Assembly: GCF_003339845.1 (NCBI RefSeq)
Contig: NZ_PPTR01000001.1
Span: 310,001-374,000, forward strand
Direction: 5' to 3'
Length of the DNA: 64,000 nucleotides
Source of the DNA: Gordonibacter sp. 28C
Lineage (GTDB): Bacteria > Actinomycetota > Coriobacteriia > Coriobacteriales > Eggerthellaceae
Shown here piece after piece: positions 15,207 through 23,782 of this stretch. The notes under the pieces were generated by a model. That model saw nothing but the letters and a program-made list of their open reading frames with translations, did no database searches and was not told the DNA's origin. Numbering within the stretch: position 1 is the first letter of the stretch; each line of letters starts with the position of its first letter. The position numbers were made by a program, and so were the translations under genes.

Positions 15207-18200
15207 ATGACGAGCGGGAAGGCGAGGAGGGCGATGCGTCCTGCATGGGAACTTGGAATCGCAAAAGGCTCGTCGACAAAAGAAGAAGGCGGGGGGGGGG
15301 GGCTCCCGGCCTCGTCTTCCGATCATGACGCGCTCTCGGGGCTGCTGAGCAGAAACGGGTTCAACGAGCGGGTTCGCTCGCTCTTGGACGATCATCCCGG
15401 AGAGCAGTACATGCTCGTCTACGGGGACATCGACCGCTTCAAGGTCTACAACGACCTGTTCGGCACGTTGACAGGCGATCGCCTGCTGGCGGATATCGGC
15501 ACCATGATCCGCGACGTGATGCCTGCGGGGTCGGTTGCCGCCCGTCTGCGCGCCGACCACTTCGTGTGCTGCTGTCCGCGCTCCTCGTTCGACCCCGACG
15601 CGTTGCTCGCCAAGTTCGACGAGTGGTTCTCTTCCTATCGCGACGACTTCACGTTTTTCGTGCGCGTGGGCTTGTATGCCATCGACGACCCTACGCTCGA
15701 CGTCAACCTCATGTGCGACCGCGCGCTGCTCGCGCTGCGTTCCGCGAAAAGCGGTTACGCGGGCAGCAAGTACGTGCTCTACGATGAAAGGCTGCGCTCC
15801 TCGGTGCTCAAGGAGCAAGAGCTGGCCGGCGAGATGATCGTGGCTTTGGAAAACGGGCAATTCGTGCCGTTCTTCCAGCCGCAGTACCGCTATACCACGG
15901 GGCGCATGGTGGGGGCCGAGGTCCTAGCCCGATGGAATCATCCTGTGAAGGGGCTGCTGGGCCCGATGGAGTTCATCCCCGTGTTCGAGCGCAACGGGCT
16001 CATCGCCACGTTCGACTTCTACATGTGGGACCAGGCGTGCCGCTGCCTGCGCGCTTGGATCGACGAACGCGGCGTACAGCGCGTGCCTCGTCTGTCCGTG
16101 AACCTGTCGCGCGCCGACATCTACCGGTCCGACCTGTGCTCGTACCTGGCGGGTCTCGTGGAGCGCTACGACGTGCCACCCCATTTGCTGCACCTGGAGA
16201 TCACCGAGAGCGCCTACATGGAGGCCCCCGAGCAACTCATCGACGTTGTCACGAAGCTGCGCGCAGCCGGCTTCACGGTGGAGATGGACGATTTCGGAAG
16301 CGGCTACTCGTCGCTCAACACGCTGAAGGACGTGCCGGTCGACGTGCTGAAGCTCGACATGGGCTTTCTCGACGCGCGCGCCGGCGTGCGCGGCGGCCTC
16401 ATACTCGCCTCCATCGTGCGCATGGCGCGTTGGCTGGACCTGCCCACCATCGCCGAGGGCGTCGAAACGAACCAGCAGGCCGCGTACCTGGCCAGCGTGG
16501 GCTGCGAGTACATGCAGGGCTACCTGTTCTCGAAGCCCGTGGATCGCACGGCGTTCGAGCACCTGCTCGACGAACTGGACGCCGAGGACGTCGCCCGCCC
16601 GCGTACCGAGAACCTGCGGGAGGACGCGGCGGAGTTCTGGGACGCGGAATCGCAGCTGGCTCTCATTTTCAACGGCTACGTGGGGGCGGCGGCCATCGCG
16701 GAATACGACGGCCGCTCGTTGGAACTCGTGCGCCTGAACGACGAGTTCGCGGAGTTGCTGGATATCGTGGAGGACGACGAAACGGCCGATCTTCTGCGCA
16801 AGGACCTCGTATCCGTGCTTTCCCGGGAGGATCGCGCGGCGCTGTGCGCGGCATTGCGCCGCGCGGAAGACGGGGCGGCGGACGCCGCATGCGAGCTCCA
16901 CTACCGCAGCGGGCGGGGCGTCGGACGTTGGGTGCGCATTCGCTTCCGCTTGCTGTCGCGGATGGGCGACGTGTGCACGCTGTACCTGATGGGGGAGGAG
17001 GCCACCAAAGAGCAGGCGCTGCGCGACCGCTTGGCAGCCACCACGAGCTCCATACCGGGAGGGCTGCTGTTCTACGAGGTGGCCGAAGACGGACCCCATG
17101 TGCTCGACTTCAGCGATGCCGCCGCGGAGTTCGCCGGCTGCACGCGCGAGGAATATCTGGATTGGGCGGAGTCCGGAACGTTTTCAATCGTGTTGGATGA
17201 CGACCGGCCCCTCGTCGAGGCTGCGTTGGAGAGGCTGCGGTCGGGCGACCAGAGCGCGTCGTGCACGGTGCGCGTGAGGCATCGAACGGAGGAGCACCGT
17301 TGGGCGCACCTGTCCGCGTCGGTGGTGTACCGCGACGACGACGCCTTCTTCGTGGTGGTCGTGGCCATCGACGTGACGAGCGAGAAGAACAACGAGCTAA
17401 AGCTCCGCACCCAGAACGAGGCCCAGCAGCGCCTTTACGATGCCATTCCCTGCGGCATCGTGCGTTACACGGCCGAGGAGCATCCTCGCATCGTGTCCAT
17501 GAACAGCAAATCGTGCGACATCCTGGGATACAGGTCGCTGGAGGAGTACCTCGCGCTGTCAGGCGGCGGCGCGCTCATGCCCATTCACGAAGACGACGTT
17601 CCCCGGCACCGCGAAACGATAGGGAAGCTCCTGCGCGGGTCGCCTCCCATCGACTTCTCCTACCGCTACTATCGCCGCGACGGATCTGTCGGATGGTTGG
17701 AGGGCACGTCGGCGATCGAGGCTATGGCGGAAGGGTCTCCGCTCGTGCAGAGCGCGTTCATCGACGTGTCGGACAAGCAGCAGCAACGCCACGAGCTCGA
17801 CCTGCAGCGCTACACGCGCGTGTTGTGCTCCGTGTACGAAGAGGTGCTCGAGTTCGATTGCGAGCACAACGCCTATCGCATGCTTTATTCATCGAAGCAT
17901 CCGGAAGTGGACGACAAAGCGCTTCCGTTCGACAAAGCCATGGAGCGGTGGATGAGCTTTATCCCCGACGCGTTGGAACGCTCCGTCTTGCGCAAGACCC
18001 TTGAAGGGTGTTGGAAGAGCGACGGAGAAAAGCCGTCCACCTGCGCGTACAAAGTGGGTTCGGACGACAAGGTCAGGTGGTGCCAAAGCACGTTCGTCAA
18101 AGTTTCCGATGCAAGCCTGCTGTGCTGCAACAAAGACGTGACGGAGCGTATGACGGCCCAAGGTCGGGAACGCGCATGGCAGGACGAGCGCTATCGGCTG

Positions 18201-19046
18201 CTGAGCGAGATGACCCATAAGATCAGCTTCGATTACGACTCCGACACCGACACGGTGCTCTTGTACATAGATCGAACGGGTAACGGGACGGAAGCCCAGG
18301 TCATTCCTCGCTACTTAAAAACGCTCGTCAACACGCGCAGCGGCGTGGTCCACCCCGACAGCATGGACGACGTGCGCCAGATGTTCGAGGACGCCCGCAG
18401 CGGCGCCGACAAGGTGAGCGTGGAGTACCGCGCCGACTACTACGAGCGCGGTTACGCATGGTACCGCGCCAACCTGTTCGTGGCGCACGACGAGGCGGGG
18501 GCCTGGCACTTGGTGGGGCTCATCGAGAACATCGACGACGAACGCGAGCTTCGTTACCGCGCCGAGTACGACGCCACCACGGGGTTGAGCAACCATGCGG
18601 CGACGCAGGATCTGATCACAGCCGCGCTGGCGGATCCCGACGTGCGCGGGCGGAGCGTGTGCGTCGTGTTGGACATCGACGACTTCAAGCTGGTGAACGA
18701 CAGCAGCGGCCACATTGAGGGCGACACGCTTCTGCATACGGTGGGCTCCGTGTTGCAGGCGAACTTCCGCGAAAGCGACGTTTTGGGCCGCGTGGGAGGC
18801 GACGAGTTCGTGATGCTGCTCAAGCAGATCGACCTCGACGTGGTGCTGCACAAGCTCGAACAGGTGCGGAACCAGATATCCTCCACGGCGGTGCCGGGAT
18901 TGGACCACGCTCCGTCCATCAGCATTGGCGTTTACGCCACCTGTATGGGCGACCGCGCCTACCGGGATGTGTTCGTCAAGGCCGATAAAGCTCTTTACCA
19001 GGCGAAACGATTGGGCAAGAACCGCATCCGCGTGTATCGTGACTAG
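15207..19046 (+). CDS. Multidomain c-di-GMP protein: degenerate GGDEF-EAL-PAS array-GGDEF
   Basis: A 1279-residue cytoplasmic-looking protein. Residues ~40-195 are a GGDEF fold with RADHF (115-119) in place of the active motif, so catalytically dead. Residues ~205-455 are an EAL domain that keeps its catalytic set: EVLARW (238-243), NLSRAD, EITES, MDDFGSGYSSL, LKLD, AEGVET and QGYLFSKP. Three or four PAS-like segments follow, and the C-terminus is a full GGDEF (RVGGDEFVMLL) with an RESD inhibitory site five residues before GGDEF. It could both make and degrade c-di-GMP. Starts at 15207 or in frame at 15234, which has GAGGAGG three bases upstream. A run of 12 Gs at codons 29-32 makes the frame slip-prone. 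Confidence 0.9.
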   Translation: MTSGKARRAMRPAWELGIAKGSSTKEEGGGGGLPASSSDHDALSGLLSRNGFNERVRSLLDDHPGEQYMLVYGDIDRFKVYNDLFGTLTGDRLLADIGTMIRDVMPAGSVAARLRADHFVCCCPRSSFDPDALLAKFDEWFSSYRDDFTFFVRVGLYAIDDPTLDVNLMCDRALLALRSAKSGYAGSKYVLYDERLRSSVLKEQELAGEMIVALENGQFVPFFQPQYRYTTGRMVGAEVLARWNHPVKGLLGPMEFIPVFERNGLIATFDFYMWDQACRCLRAWIDERGVQRVPRLSVNLSRADIYRSDLCSYLAGLVERYDVPPHLLHLEITESAYMEAPEQLIDVVTKLRAAGFTVEMDDFGSGYSSLNTLKDVPVDVLKLDMGFLDARAGVRGGLILASIVRMARWLDLPTIAEGVETNQQAAYLASVGCEYMQGYLFSKPVDRTAFEHLLDELDAEDVARPRTENLREDAAEFWDAESQLALIFNGYVGAAAIAEYDGRSLELVRLNDEFAELLDIVEDDETADLLRKDLVSVLSREDRAALCAALRRAEDGAADAACELHYRSGRGVGRWVRIRFRLLSRMGDVCTLYLMGEEATKEQALRDRLAATTSSIPGGLLFYEVAEDGPHVLDFSDAAAEFAGCTREEYLDWAESGTFSIVLDDDRPLVEAALERLRSGDQSASCTVRVRHRTEEHRWAHLSASVVYRDDDAFFVVVVAIDVTSEKNNELKLRTQNEAQQRLYDAIPCGIVRYTAEEHPRIVSMNSKSCDILGYRSLEEYLALSGGGALMPIHEDDVPRHRETIGKLLRGSPPIDFSYRYYRRDGSVGWLEGTSAIEAMAEGSPLVQSAFIDVSDKQQQRHELDLQRYTRVLCSVYEEVLEFDCEHNAYRMLYSSKHPEVDDKALPFDKAMERWMSFIPDALERSVLRKTLEGCWKSDGEKPSTCAYKVGSDDKVRWCQSTFVKVSDASLLCCNKDVTERMTAQGRERAWQDERYRLLSEMTHKISFDYDSDTDTVLLYIDRTGNGTEAQVIPRYLKTLVNTRSGVVHPDSMDDVRQMFEDARSGADKVSVEYRADYYERGYAWYRANLFVAHDEAGAWHLVGLIENIDDERELRYRAEYDATTGLSNHAATQDLITAALADPDVRGRSVCVVLDIDDFKLVNDSSGHIEGDTLLHTVGSVLQANFRESDVLGRVGGDEFVMLLKQIDLDVVLHKLEQVRNQISSTAVPGLDHAPSISIGVYATCMGDRAYRDVFVKADKALYQAKRLGKNRIRVYRD
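15291..15302 (+). repeat. Poly-G tract (12 G) inside the 5' coding region
   Basis: Twelve consecutive Gs encode four glycines at codons 29-32 of the c-di-GMP protein. Gain or loss of one or two bases would shift the frame before any known domain. There is no in-frame ATG between the tract and codon 69. Such tracts are typical contingency sites for phase variation by slipped-strand mispairing. Confidence 0.9.
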
Positions 19047-19234
19047 CATTTCCATCGAGGGGTCCACGGCAGCGGCTATGCGGCACTGCCAGGCTTGGCG
19101 TGATGTTCTCGGTTTTCATTCCCGCTTAAGGCATCTGATGATTTGCGCGAGATTGCGCAGGTGGTCTGCGCCGCGTCCTCGCGGAGCGTTATCATGGGGT
19201 CGAGCACTGCCATTATTGCCAAGGAGCCTACACC

Positions 19235-19981
19235 ATGCCAGACGCACCGCAGCAGCCGCCGTTCGACCATCGTCTTGTCGTGGGGGAGGCGCAGGAAGAG
19301 ACGGACGAGCGTCCCCCCTTCAGCGTCACCGACGATCTGCGCGAGCCCATCGACGAGCTCACCCGCCTCAAGGACATGGAGGCGAAGACGCGCGAGATCA
19401 TCCAGAAGTACCAGGCCGCCATGCGCGAGATGGAGGTGCGCTTCGAGATTCTCGACCAGGACCTCAACTTGAAGAAGCACCGCAACCCCATCCACCACGT
19501 GGAGTCGCGCATCAAGAAGCCGGCGAGCATCTTCGAGAAGCTGGGACGCTACGGCAAAGAGCCTACGCTCGAGAACATGGAGCGCTACATCATGGACATC
19601 GCTGGCGTGCGCGTGATCTGCTCGTACATCCACGACGTGTACAACCTGCTGGAGCTTCTGCGCAAGCAGGACGACCTCACCATCGTCACGGTGAAGGACT
19701 ACATCGCCAACCCCAAGCCAAACGGCTACCGCAGCCTGCACGTCATCGTGCGCATACCCGTGTACTTCCTGGACAACAAGGAGCTCATCCCCGTGGAAGT
19801 GCAGCTGCGCACCATCGCCATGGACTTCTGGGCCAGCCTGGAGCACGATCTGAAGTACAAGGCCGTGAGCGAGGTGGAGGGCATCGACTCGCGTGACGAG
19901 CTGAAGGATTGCAGCCGCATCATCGAGGACGTGGAGGCGCGCATGCAGATCCTGGCCCGCGCGCTGGAGATGGACGACTAG
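19235..19981 (+). CDS. Small alarmone synthetase, RelQ/YjbM type GTP pyrophosphokinase
   Basis: A 248-residue protein with only the RelA/SpoT synthetase domain, no HD hydrolase, TGS or ACT. Motifs: SRIKKPASIFEKLGRYG for the ATP-binding loop, IAGVRVICSYIHD, YIANPKPNGYRSLH for the GTP-binding/catalytic strand, and VQLRTIAMDFWASLEH. It would transfer pyrophosphate from ATP to GDP or GTP to make (p)ppGpp. A hydrophilic N-terminal tail of about 40 residues precedes the domain, and a helical C-terminus should allow tetramer formation as in RelQ. ATG 19235 follows AAGGAG. Stands alone after the c-di-GMP gene. Confidence 0.9.
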   Translation: MPDAPQQPPFDHRLVVGEAQEETDERPPFSVTDDLREPIDELTRLKDMEAKTREIIQKYQAAMREMEVRFEILDQDLNLKKHRNPIHHVESRIKKPASIFEKLGRYGKEPTLENMERYIMDIAGVRVICSYIHDVYNLLELLRKQDDLTIVTVKDYIANPKPNGYRSLHVIVRIPVYFLDNKELIPVEVQLRTIAMDFWASLEHDLKYKAVSEVEGIDSRDELKDCSRIIEDVEARMQILARALEMDD

Positions 19982-19994
19982 GGGGGTTTGTCGG

Positions 19995-20040
19995 TTGTCA
20001 TCCTGAGCGGAGCGCGTTAGCGCGGAGTCGAAGGATCCCG
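19995..20040. repeat. Dispersed 'CHPERS' repeat, forward copy
   Basis: TTGTCATCCTGAGCGGAGCG through GTCGAAGGATCCCG, lying 14 bases after the alarmone synthetase stop codon and 38 bases before the glycosidase start. Same orientation and nearly the same sequence as the copies at 3758 and 33188. Confidence 0.85.
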
Positions 20041-20078
20041 CGCGGCGCCAGCCGATGACGTTACTGAAAGGACTGCCC

Positions 20079-21467
20079 ATGCGTGTTTACACCACCGACG
20101 CTCGCGGCGCGTTTTGCCGCGAGGATGTGCGATTCCGCCGCGACGAGCGTGCTGAAATGGAATTGGTGGTGTGCCGGCCCGATCGCACCTACCAGCGCAT
20201 CGCCGGTTTCGGCGGCGCGTTCACCGAGGCGGGCGCATACGTGTTCGCGCAGATGCCGCCCCAGGTGCAAGACGAGTTTATGCTGAAGTGCTTCGGCGGT
20301 GCGACCGATGGCGACGAAGGGCGGGGCGGCAACGCGTACGCGCTCTGCCGCACGCATGCGCAGAGCTGCGATTTCGCGCTGGGCAACTACGCTTACGTGC
20401 GTCCGTTCGACCGGGCGCTCCGGTCGTTCTCCATCGAACGGGACCGAAAGCTGCTCCTGCCGTTCATCCAATGCGGGTTGGCCGTTAATCCCGCGCTCGA
20501 ACTGGTGGCGTCGCCGTGGAGTCCCCCGGCGTTCATGAAGACGAACGGACGCATGAACGGAGGCGGCCGCTTGCGGAAGTCGTGCTACGGGGCGTGGGCG
20601 CGGCTGCTCGCGCGCTACGTGGCGGCATACGCGGAAGCGGGCGTGCGCATAGGGCGCATGAGCGTGCAGAACGAGCCGATGGCGGCCCAGACGTGGGATT
20701 CGTGCCTGTTCACGGCGCAGGAGGAAGCTTCGTTCGCCGCCGGCTACCTGCGTCCGGCGCTCGACGAGGCCGGGTTCGCCGACGTGCGCCTGCTGATGTG
20801 GGACCACAATACCGACCGGATCCTCGAGCGCGTGGAGGACGTGCTCGAGGATCCCGGCGCGGACGCGGCACTCGGCGGCGTGGCGTTCCACTGGTACGCG
20901 GGCGACCACTTCGAGCAGGTGCGCGCCGTGGCCGAATCCTATCCCGGCAAGGAGCTGCTGTTCACGGAAGGGTGCGTGGAGTACGCGCGCGAGGGCGCTG
21001 CGGGTGGCCGTGCCGGTCGCGCGTCGGACGCCGAGCAGCAACGCAAGGCCGAGCAGTACGTGCACGCCGTCATGGGTTGCCTGAACGCCGGCGCGAACGG
21101 TTTCATCGACTGGAACCTGCTGCTCGACGAGCGCGGCGGCCCGAACCACGTGCGCAACTTCTGCGAGGCGCCCCTCATGTACGACCGCGGGGCGGAAGAG
21201 CTGGTGGAGAACCGCTCGTTCTCCTATTTGGGGCATTTCTCCCGGTTCGTGCCGCCGGGCTCGCAGCGCTTCCTGGTGTCGCGCTTCACGGACGACCTCG
21301 AATGCGCGGGCTTCGCGCGCCCTGACGGCCGCCGCGTGCTCGTGGCGCTCAACCGGCGCGAGCACGCCGTGCGCTTCGAAGTAGCCGAGCGCCCGCGCGT
21401 CGCACGCTTGGAGGCTCCGCCGCACAGCATCATAACGCTGGTGTGGGACGGGGAAGAGGTGCACTGA
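20079..21467 (+). CDS. Glycoside hydrolase family 30 glycosidase
   Basis: A 462-residue clan-A (beta/alpha)8 hydrolase. Landmarks: GFGGAFTEAGA near the N-terminus, SPWSPPAFMKTNG, the acid/base in MSVQNEPMAAQTWDSC (Glu of NEP) and the nucleophile in LLFTEGCVEYA (Glu of FTEG), with FHWYAGDHF between. A small beta-sandwich closes the protein. GH30 members act on beta-glucosyl, beta-xylosyl or glucosylceramide substrates; which one is not readable. No signal peptide, so the enzyme is probably cytoplasmic. The ATG at 20079 is chosen over 20055 because AAAGGA lies six bases before it. Confidence 0.88.
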   Translation: MRVYTTDARGAFCREDVRFRRDERAEMELVVCRPDRTYQRIAGFGGAFTEAGAYVFAQMPPQVQDEFMLKCFGGATDGDEGRGGNAYALCRTHAQSCDFALGNYAYVRPFDRALRSFSIERDRKLLLPFIQCGLAVNPALELVASPWSPPAFMKTNGRMNGGGRLRKSCYGAWARLLARYVAAYAEAGVRIGRMSVQNEPMAAQTWDSCLFTAQEEASFAAGYLRPALDEAGFADVRLLMWDHNTDRILERVEDVLEDPGADAALGGVAFHWYAGDHFEQVRAVAESYPGKELLFTEGCVEYAREGAAGGRAGRASDAEQQRKAEQYVHAVMGCLNAGANGFIDWNLLLDERGGPNHVRNFCEAPLMYDRGAEELVENRSFSYLGHFSRFVPPGSQRFLVSRFTDDLECAGFARPDGRRVLVALNRREHAVRFEVAERPRVARLEAPPHSIITLVWDGEEVH

Positions 21468-21517
21468 GGGAGGGTCCGTCAGACTTGCAGGTTTTGGCTT
21501 CCGGCTTGCGCCGCACG

Positions 21518-21563
21518 GGATCCTTCGACTTCGCTCACGGTGTTCGCTTCGCTCAGGATGACA
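21518..21563. repeat. Dispersed 'CHPERS' repeat, inverted copy
   Basis: GGATCCTTCGACTTCGCTCA through CTTCGCTCAGGATGACA, the reverse complement of the unit seen elsewhere. It lies between the glycosidase and the convergent TDT transporter, directly before their shared hairpin terminator. Confidence 0.85.
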
Positions 21564-21589
21564 AGGCGGCGCTTTCGCGCCGCCTTGTC
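21560..21589. terminator. Bidirectional hairpin between convergent genes
   Basis: GACAAGGCGGCG (21560-21571) pairs perfectly with 21578-21589 around a CTTTCG loop. The right arm overlaps the stop codon of the minus-strand transporter (21588-21590). It probably ends transcription arriving from the glycosidase side. Confidence 0.6.
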
Positions 21590-22577
21590 AGTTCTCGAAG
21601 TTCTCCGAGAAGCGGGCGATCTGGGCGTTCTCCTTGAGCACGCCGGCGCTCTGGGGCAGCTCGACACGGCGGAAGAAGAAGCGCAGGTAGTGAGCCAGCA
21701 CGTACGCCACCATGATGGTGGCCAGCGCCACCTCGGCGAAGAACAGCACGTCGAAGGCGAAGGGCAGCGCCATGCCGTTTGCGCGGAAGAAGGCGGTGGC
21801 CTGGCCGAGCGCGGTGGCCGTGATGACGAACGGGAACGTCATGGCCGCGTAGCTGGGGTAGAACTTCAGCTTCAGCAAACGAGGCAGGCGGGAGAGCACC
21901 ACCGCGAACAGCACCTGCGCCAGCACCAGCATGATACCCACCATCACCGCGTTGGGCTCGGCCGTAACGGCTAGGTATCCCACGATGGACAGGCTCATGG
22001 GCGCCGTGTAGATGCAGAACAGCGGACGCGCGCCTTCGGGGATCTCGTGCTTGGCGTAGCGGTACGTCACCAAGCCCAACAGCACCGCATAGCACGCGAA
22101 GCCGAACCAGAACACAACCTGCCCAACGGCCTGCATGCCGAACGTCGGCGACGTGACCGAGGCGACGATGATGCCCACGTAGCAGATGAAGTACGTGGGG
22201 AACACCTCGTTCAACTTGAACTGCCTGAAGAAGCGCGCCGTGAACCACACGATGAGCGCCAGGTGCGCCGCCGTGGCCGCGATCCAGAGCGCGAAGGCGG
22301 GTGCGTAGGCGACCGGCGCGAGATAGGACGAGAACTGCATGAGCGTCATGAACACGGTGCCGCTCACGCTGGCCATGATGGAGTTGTGCAGATCGTCGCG
22401 GATGAGCTTGGGGAACATGATGATCTTCGCCGCCAGCATGGCGATGAGGAGCAGCGCCACCGCGCCGCACAGGATGTGGATGCCCTCGTACGCCGGCTGC
22501 AGCAGATTGCCCAGTGCCGTGAGGGCCAGGGCTACGCCTGCCGTGGGGATGGGCACTTTCTCGATGATGTCGCGCAT
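21588..22577 (-). CDS. TDT-family transporter (TehA/SLAC1 fold)
   Basis: A 329-residue protein from the ATG at 22577 (another in-frame ATG at 22622 with AGGAG nine bases upstream would add 15 residues). About ten hydrophobic helices follow one another with short loops; the start (VPIPTAGVALALTALGNLL) has the pattern PxPxAGLAL-ALGxxG of tellurite-resistance/dicarboxylate transporters. Relatives carry tellurite, sulfite, C4-dicarboxylates or anions through a five-helix-pair channel. It is divergently transcribed from a LysR gene, which may use its substrate as co-inducer. Confidence 0.85.
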   Translation of the reverse strand: MRDIIEKVPIPTAGVALALTALGNLLQPAYEGIHILCGAVALLLIAMLAAKIIMFPKLIRDDLHNSIMASVSGTVFMTLMQFSSYLAPVAYAPAFALWIAATAAHLALIVWFTARFFRQFKLNEVFPTYFICYVGIIVASVTSPTFGMQAVGQVVFWFGFACYAVLLGLVTYRYAKHEIPEGARPLFCIYTAPMSLSIVGYLAVTAEPNAVMVGIMLVLAQVLFAVVLSRLPRLLKLKFYPSYAAMTFPFVITATALGQATAFFRANGMALPFAFDVLFFAEVALATIMVAYVLAHYLRFFFRRVELPQSAGVLKENAQIARFSENFEN

Positions 22578-22648
22578 AGTCGCATGCCTTTCAACGTCGT
22601 CCTTCGATTTGCTCAGACGCATTCTTGCATGCTCCTATCAAAAATAAA

Positions 22649-22662
22649 AATGATATATCATT
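22649..22662. promoter_or_regulatory. AT-rich palindrome in the TDT/LysR divergent region
   Basis: AATGATATATCATT is a perfect 14-bp palindrome inside a markedly AT-rich 80-base patch; TATAAT follows at 22680-22685. The T-N11-A form and the position between a LysR gene and its divergent neighbour suit a LysR-type binding site. Confidence 0.45.
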
Positions 22663-22798
22663 ATGTGTTGATAACAATATATAATAGATCGACGATCATT
22701 CGGCAGCTCGTCGGAGCCGATAAGGCTTCTGACGTGCGTTGTTGCGCTGTCGACGATACTGCGCCCGAGAGCCAAACACAAGCAACGGAAGGATTACC

Positions 22799-23686
22799 AT
22801 GCAAGATTTCCGCATGAACACGTTTCTGAGCGTGTGCCGAACGTTGAACTATACCCGGTCGGCGGCGGAGCTCAACATCACGCAGCCCGCGGTGTCGCAG
22901 CACATCGCGTATCTGGAGAAGGCGTACGGAGCGAAGCTGCTCTCCTACCATGGCAAGAAGCTCTCGCTCACGCCGGCCGGGGAGCTGCTACGCGACGCGG
23001 CGGCCACCATGGCGCATGACGAGGCGACGCTGCGCGACGCCATCGCCGCCCTCGCGGGACCACGCCGTCGCCTGCGCCTGGGCATGACGCTCACCGCCGG
23101 GGAGTACGTGCTGGCGGAGCCGTTGGCGGCGTACCTGGTGGACCATCCCGACGTGCAGGTGCGCATAGCCTCGTCCGATACGGAGCGCCTGTTGGCGCAG
23201 TTGCATGCGGGCGACATCGACTGCGCGCTCGTGGAGGGGTTCTTCGACAAGAGCGCCTACGACTGGAGCGTGTTCGCCACGGAGCACCTGATGGCGGTGT
23301 GCGCTCCGAACACGCCGCTCGCCGGCGCGAGCGAGCCCCTGCGCTTCGAGGACTTGCTCGACCAGCACGTGCTGGTGCGGGAGCGCGGATCCGGCACGCG
23401 CGCCGTTCTCGAACACGCCCTGGCCGCACGGAACCTGTCGGTGGAAAGCTTCGCGCGGGTGACGGAGATCGAGAGCGTCAACATCATCAAGCAGTTCGCC
23501 GCCAGCGGCTACGGCATCGCCTTCCTGTACGGGGCCGCCGTCGTGTGCGAACTCGAGGCCGGCACGCTCGTGCGCATCCCGCTCGCCGGTCGTCTCATCG
23601 AGCACGACCTAACGTTCATCCGCCTGAAGGGCAGCGTGTTCGGGGACGAGTACGCCCGCCTGTTCGACGACCTGCGCTCGGTGTGA
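22799..23686 (+). CDS. LysR-family transcriptional regulator
   Basis: A 295-residue LysR regulator. The N-terminal winged helix-turn-helix (FLSVCRTLNYTRSAAELNIT, then QPAVSQHIAYLEKAYGAKLL) is canonical; the linker helix and the periplasmic-binding-protein-like effector domain (RLRLGMTLTAGEYVL, then GYGIAFLYGAAV) follow. ATG 22799 has GGAAGGA upstream. Its effector-domain signature resembles CysB/CbbR-type anion-responsive regulators only in general. It most likely controls the divergent TDT transporter. Confidence 0.92.
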   Translation: MQDFRMNTFLSVCRTLNYTRSAAELNITQPAVSQHIAYLEKAYGAKLLSYHGKKLSLTPAGELLRDAAATMAHDEATLRDAIAALAGPRRRLRLGMTLTAGEYVLAEPLAAYLVDHPDVQVRIASSDTERLLAQLHAGDIDCALVEGFFDKSAYDWSVFATEHLMAVCAPNTPLAGASEPLRFEDLLDQHVLVRERGSGTRAVLEHALAARNLSVESFARVTEIESVNIIKQFAASGYGIAFLYGAAVVCELEAGTLVRIPLAGRLIEHDLTFIRLKGSVFGDEYARLFDDLRSV

Positions 23687-23720
23687 GAAGGTCGTCCTCT
23701 CGGTTGCGCAAACTTTCCGC

Positions 23721-23751
23721 TTGACTTCGAGTGCGCTCCAAGATCTATGAT
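23721..23751 (+). promoter_or_regulatory. Possible promoter of the aldo/keto reductase
   Basis: TTGACT (23721-23726) and TATGAT (23746-23751) lie 19 bases apart, slightly long, about 30 bases upstream of the ATG at 23783. Confidence 0.4.
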
Positions 23752-23782
23752 GGACGGGCAATCCTGACGAGAGGAGACCCCC

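Noticed and set aside
15207-15860. N-terminal GGDEF domain as an active cyclase
   Set aside because: The active motif reads RADHF and the nucleotide-contact residues are changed; only the C-terminal GGDEF has intact catalytic and inhibitory motifs.
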